Of a DNA stretch of 64,000 nucleotides, positions 1-64,000 are shown one piece after another (within the stretch, counting starts at the first letter, position 1; every line of letters starts with the position of its first letter). Source of the stretch: Cristatella mucedo (lineage: Eukaryota > Bryozoa > Phylactolaemata > Cristatellidae); contig WPIO01000027.1 of assembly GCA_009760855.2 (NCBI GenBank), forward strand, positions 3,278,501 through 3,342,500, given 5' to 3'. The notes under the pieces are model-generated. The model did no database searches, was not told where the DNA came from, and saw only the letters and a program-made list of their open reading frames with translations. The position numbers and the translations under genes were made by a program.

Positions 1-344
1 CGTCGAGGGCGTGACCAGGATTTTGGCATGGGGATAAGCCTCTAAGAAGAATTGCCAAACTGCAGAAGATTTAAAGCCATAATCACCAACTTTAAAAAAA
101 TGATAAGCCCTCTGCGAGCCGACCCCTGAGATTTTGCATCGACCGGTCCGCCGCTCTAGCGCCCATTTTCTTAGGTACATCTACGAATGCGAAGTGATCG
201 ATCCGCCATGAAGAAGCTCGGTGCAGCGCTCTGAAAGTGCTCTAGCACTCAGCAGTCTAGCCTTAAGCGTCATCGTGCACAGTGCGCCTCAATCGTGCAG
301 CCACAAAAAGGCAGGTGCCAGGGGCAAGCGAACGGGCGGTCAGT

Positions 345-450
345 CGAAAAGGTGCAAAATTAAGCACCTTGTCTGATCTGTCGTCAAGGGCATTGCTACT
401 ACGTCACAAGTCACGTTCTGTCTGAGCTTTGCTCGCTCCCGTTCGAGCAT
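345..450 (+). mobile_element. L2-like LINE fragment (ORF2 C-terminal)
   Basis: Contains a short stretch corresponding to the C-L-V-C-R-Q-R segment of the RT ORF C-terminal region and resembles the sequences at 18898 and 38553. Strongly decayed. The rest of 1-940 shows no gene I can support. Confidence 0.45.
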
Positions 451-942
451 TGAATTGAATTAAAGTTGCTTGCTCTGACCTACGGATCGATGGAATCACT
501 TGCTCCAACCTAACATTTCCTTTGCTCCTTGCCCATTAAGTGTGCACCATCGCCTCATCCTTCCCCCTCAACTCTTGGAATATGATTTTTTTCTGGTCAT
601 TCCTAACACCGGGCCGGTATTACATGCAACCAGTGCAAACAAATAATGCTGCACCCATAAACAATTGCTAGCACGCGAACACATTGCCTAAATGCAAGAC
701 ACGACACAATATAAATGCGGTTTCGCTTATAGTCTCCGGAAGCCTGGCTCCCACCGAGAAGGCGCTACGGTGCTCCGAAAGCAGATGCAGGCTAGAATCT
801 CTGCTGATCTGTTAAGGGCCCCACACTTTCAACCCAAAGATCCAGGGGGGGATCGGTACCCCCAGCCTTCTGTTTCGATCCTGAATCCGCGAGCGCCGGC
901 TGCTAATAAAGACAGCGATTCGGCAGGGCGAACTGACTGCCG

Positions 943-1090
943 AGGTGATTTGGCCCAGTGGTTAAGGTGCTCGCCCCGACCGAGGTCTGGCCGAGGTCTG
1001 GCCGAAGTCGTGGGCTCCAGCCCTGAAGCATATGTGAAGCGCCTGAAGTGTGATTAAGTTCTCTTTGGGTGCTATACAAATGAGCTGTAT
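943..1090 (+). mobile_element. SINE family 1 (tRNA-derived head, LINE-like tail)
   Basis: Starts with a tRNA A-box-like TGGCCCAGTGG, has a B-box-like GTGGGCTCCAGCCC, and ends in GATTAAGTTCTCT..GGGTGCTATACAAAT. The tail matches the 3' end of the local L2-like LINE. The copy has an internal duplicated GGTCTGGCCGA segment. It lies upstream of the gene promoter. Confidence 0.7.
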
Positions 1091-1737
1091 AGAATAGCAG
1101 CGACGTTGCCTCACAACCAAACTTAGCCCTTCGCCACCCAGTTCGCGGGTTGGTGTCTCGCATATGAAGCATGAAGCATACAGTTAGCCGGCACCTACTC
1201 ATACGGGGATACTAAACAAGGTTTCGTATCATTAATTCAAGTTTATTTTACTCGCGGCGATTCCTTAGCAGCGGATAGGAAAGAACTGTCGACGGCCTCG
1301 AAAGCTGATCCGATATTCGCAATAGGCTTGCGTACTATGTATTCGTCCGGAAGCAGCTGCCGCTACTCTCGTAGCGCTGGCTGGCCTCCACTCTTGGGCT
1401 AGCAGGAAAAGGAGGGTGACACCACTAGCAGCCTCTGCATCGGGCACTTGAGCAGTGACAGCTGTGCGGTTCTGGCAGCTCCGAGGACAACGAGTTTCGC
1501 CGAGGACACCTCGAGCGGCTGAAGCTGTCGATCTGTGGCAGCTTTTCGCCGCCGCTCACTCAAGCTTCGGTGCTTCGCACTCTGATGCCCGGATGCGCCG
1601 CTTCATGCGCCACTCCATCGGACGAGTATTTCTCTCCAGCGCACGCGATGCCGCTAGCGAAATCTTCTCCGGGTCTGGAGTGCTCCGTGTCGCTTGCCGA
1701 GAGTCTCTGTCAACAGCTTCGCCGCACTACACGCTGC

Positions 1738-1745
1738 TATATAAG
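1738..1745 (+). promoter_or_regulatory. TATA box of the SCO-spondin-like gene
   Basis: The octamer TATATAAG sits 52 bases before the start codon at 1797. Normal TATA spacing puts transcription start near 1768-1775, giving a very short 5' UTR. The region before it (about 1250-1735) is richer in CpG than most of the window. The promoter role is inferred from position; no 5' transcript end can be seen in sequence alone. Confidence 0.65.
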
Positions 1746-1796
1746 TGAGACCGGCGGGTCGCGAATGCAGTGCCAGGAGCAGCTCGGTCGCCGAGG

Positions 1797-63633
<61,837 letters not shown>

Positions 63634-64000
63634 GTGGTATCACGTTAATGTCAGCCATTAGTGGTCATTCGGCCAAGATAGGATGTTGATAGACTTTTTT
63701 GCTGGTCAACCGGTAGCTGGTATGTCTTAGCTGAGTTTATTTATTTTCTAGGCTATAGTCAAGACAGTCATCCATAGGTGTGGCCAGATATTTTCAATGG
63801 GTTGAATCTTGACTTTTGTAGCAATCATTGTTTAGGCCTACACTGCAAGTATACTCAGCACCAAGCGCTACACTTCTTTCGACTCACGGGAGAGGGGTGT
63901 GCTTTAATGGAAAGACTCCAAACAACAGCTCATTGTCCACAGGCATGCAGCTGTCGCACACCTATGAGTGGGAGCATACCGTGGCTTCTCACCTAATTTG
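63634..64000. other. Right edge: gene continues, next exon not found
   Basis: A possible acceptor TCCACAG at 63942 is followed by C-S-C-R-T-P-M-S-G in one frame, but that frame does not fit the phase of exon 33. I therefore do not call it. Confidence 0.3.

Overview
This looks like intron-rich nuclear DNA from an animal, most likely an invertebrate (inference). The introns carry GT-AG junctions and many L2-type LINEs and tRNA-derived SINEs, and the one large gene uses animal-only extracellular modules (EMI, VWD/C8/TIL, LDLa, F5/8 type C). I see no prokaryotic gene organisation.

One plus-strand host gene spans almost the whole window. I traced a TATA box at 1738, a start codon at 1797 with a signal peptide, and 33 consecutive coding exons up to 63633. 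All splice phases agree, giving about 1,811 codons, and the gene runs off the right edge. Module order is signal peptide, EMI, EGF, a TB-like cysteine module, VWD1-C8-TIL-E, VWD2-C8-TIL-E, TIL'-E', VWD3-C8-TIL-E, three LDLa repeats, a Ser/Thr-rich linker and an F5/8 type C (discoidin) domain. The D1-D2-D'-D3 core is that of von Willebrand factor, gel-forming mucins and SCO-spondin. EMI before it and LDLa plus F5/8C after it point to a SCO-spondin-like secreted matrix glycoprotein.

The rest is upstream DNA and introns filled with repeats. A family of L2-like LINEs, mostly 5'-truncated and mostly carrying (ATT)n tails, is spread over the window. The best copies lie at 6192-7975 (-), 42915-44416 (-) and 57005-58835 (+); an older, longer one lies at 31620-34135 (+). 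A tRNA-derived SINE appears to borrow the LINE 3' tail (943, 15923, 27823 on +; 23648, 37925, 51838 on -). A second SINE-like family occurs at 3340, 13711-13925 and 47278. Microsatellites are prominent at 10831-11299, 16052-16116, 17855-17920, 26481-26648 and 48504-48608.

The least ordinary parts are three inverted-repeat elements in the 3' half. One at 61569-62351 has 9-bp flanking direct repeats and a degenerate CCCTAAA array inside. A smaller, apparently related one lies at 50614-50865. A 188-bp element at 60161-60348 has perfect 32-bp terminal inverted repeats.
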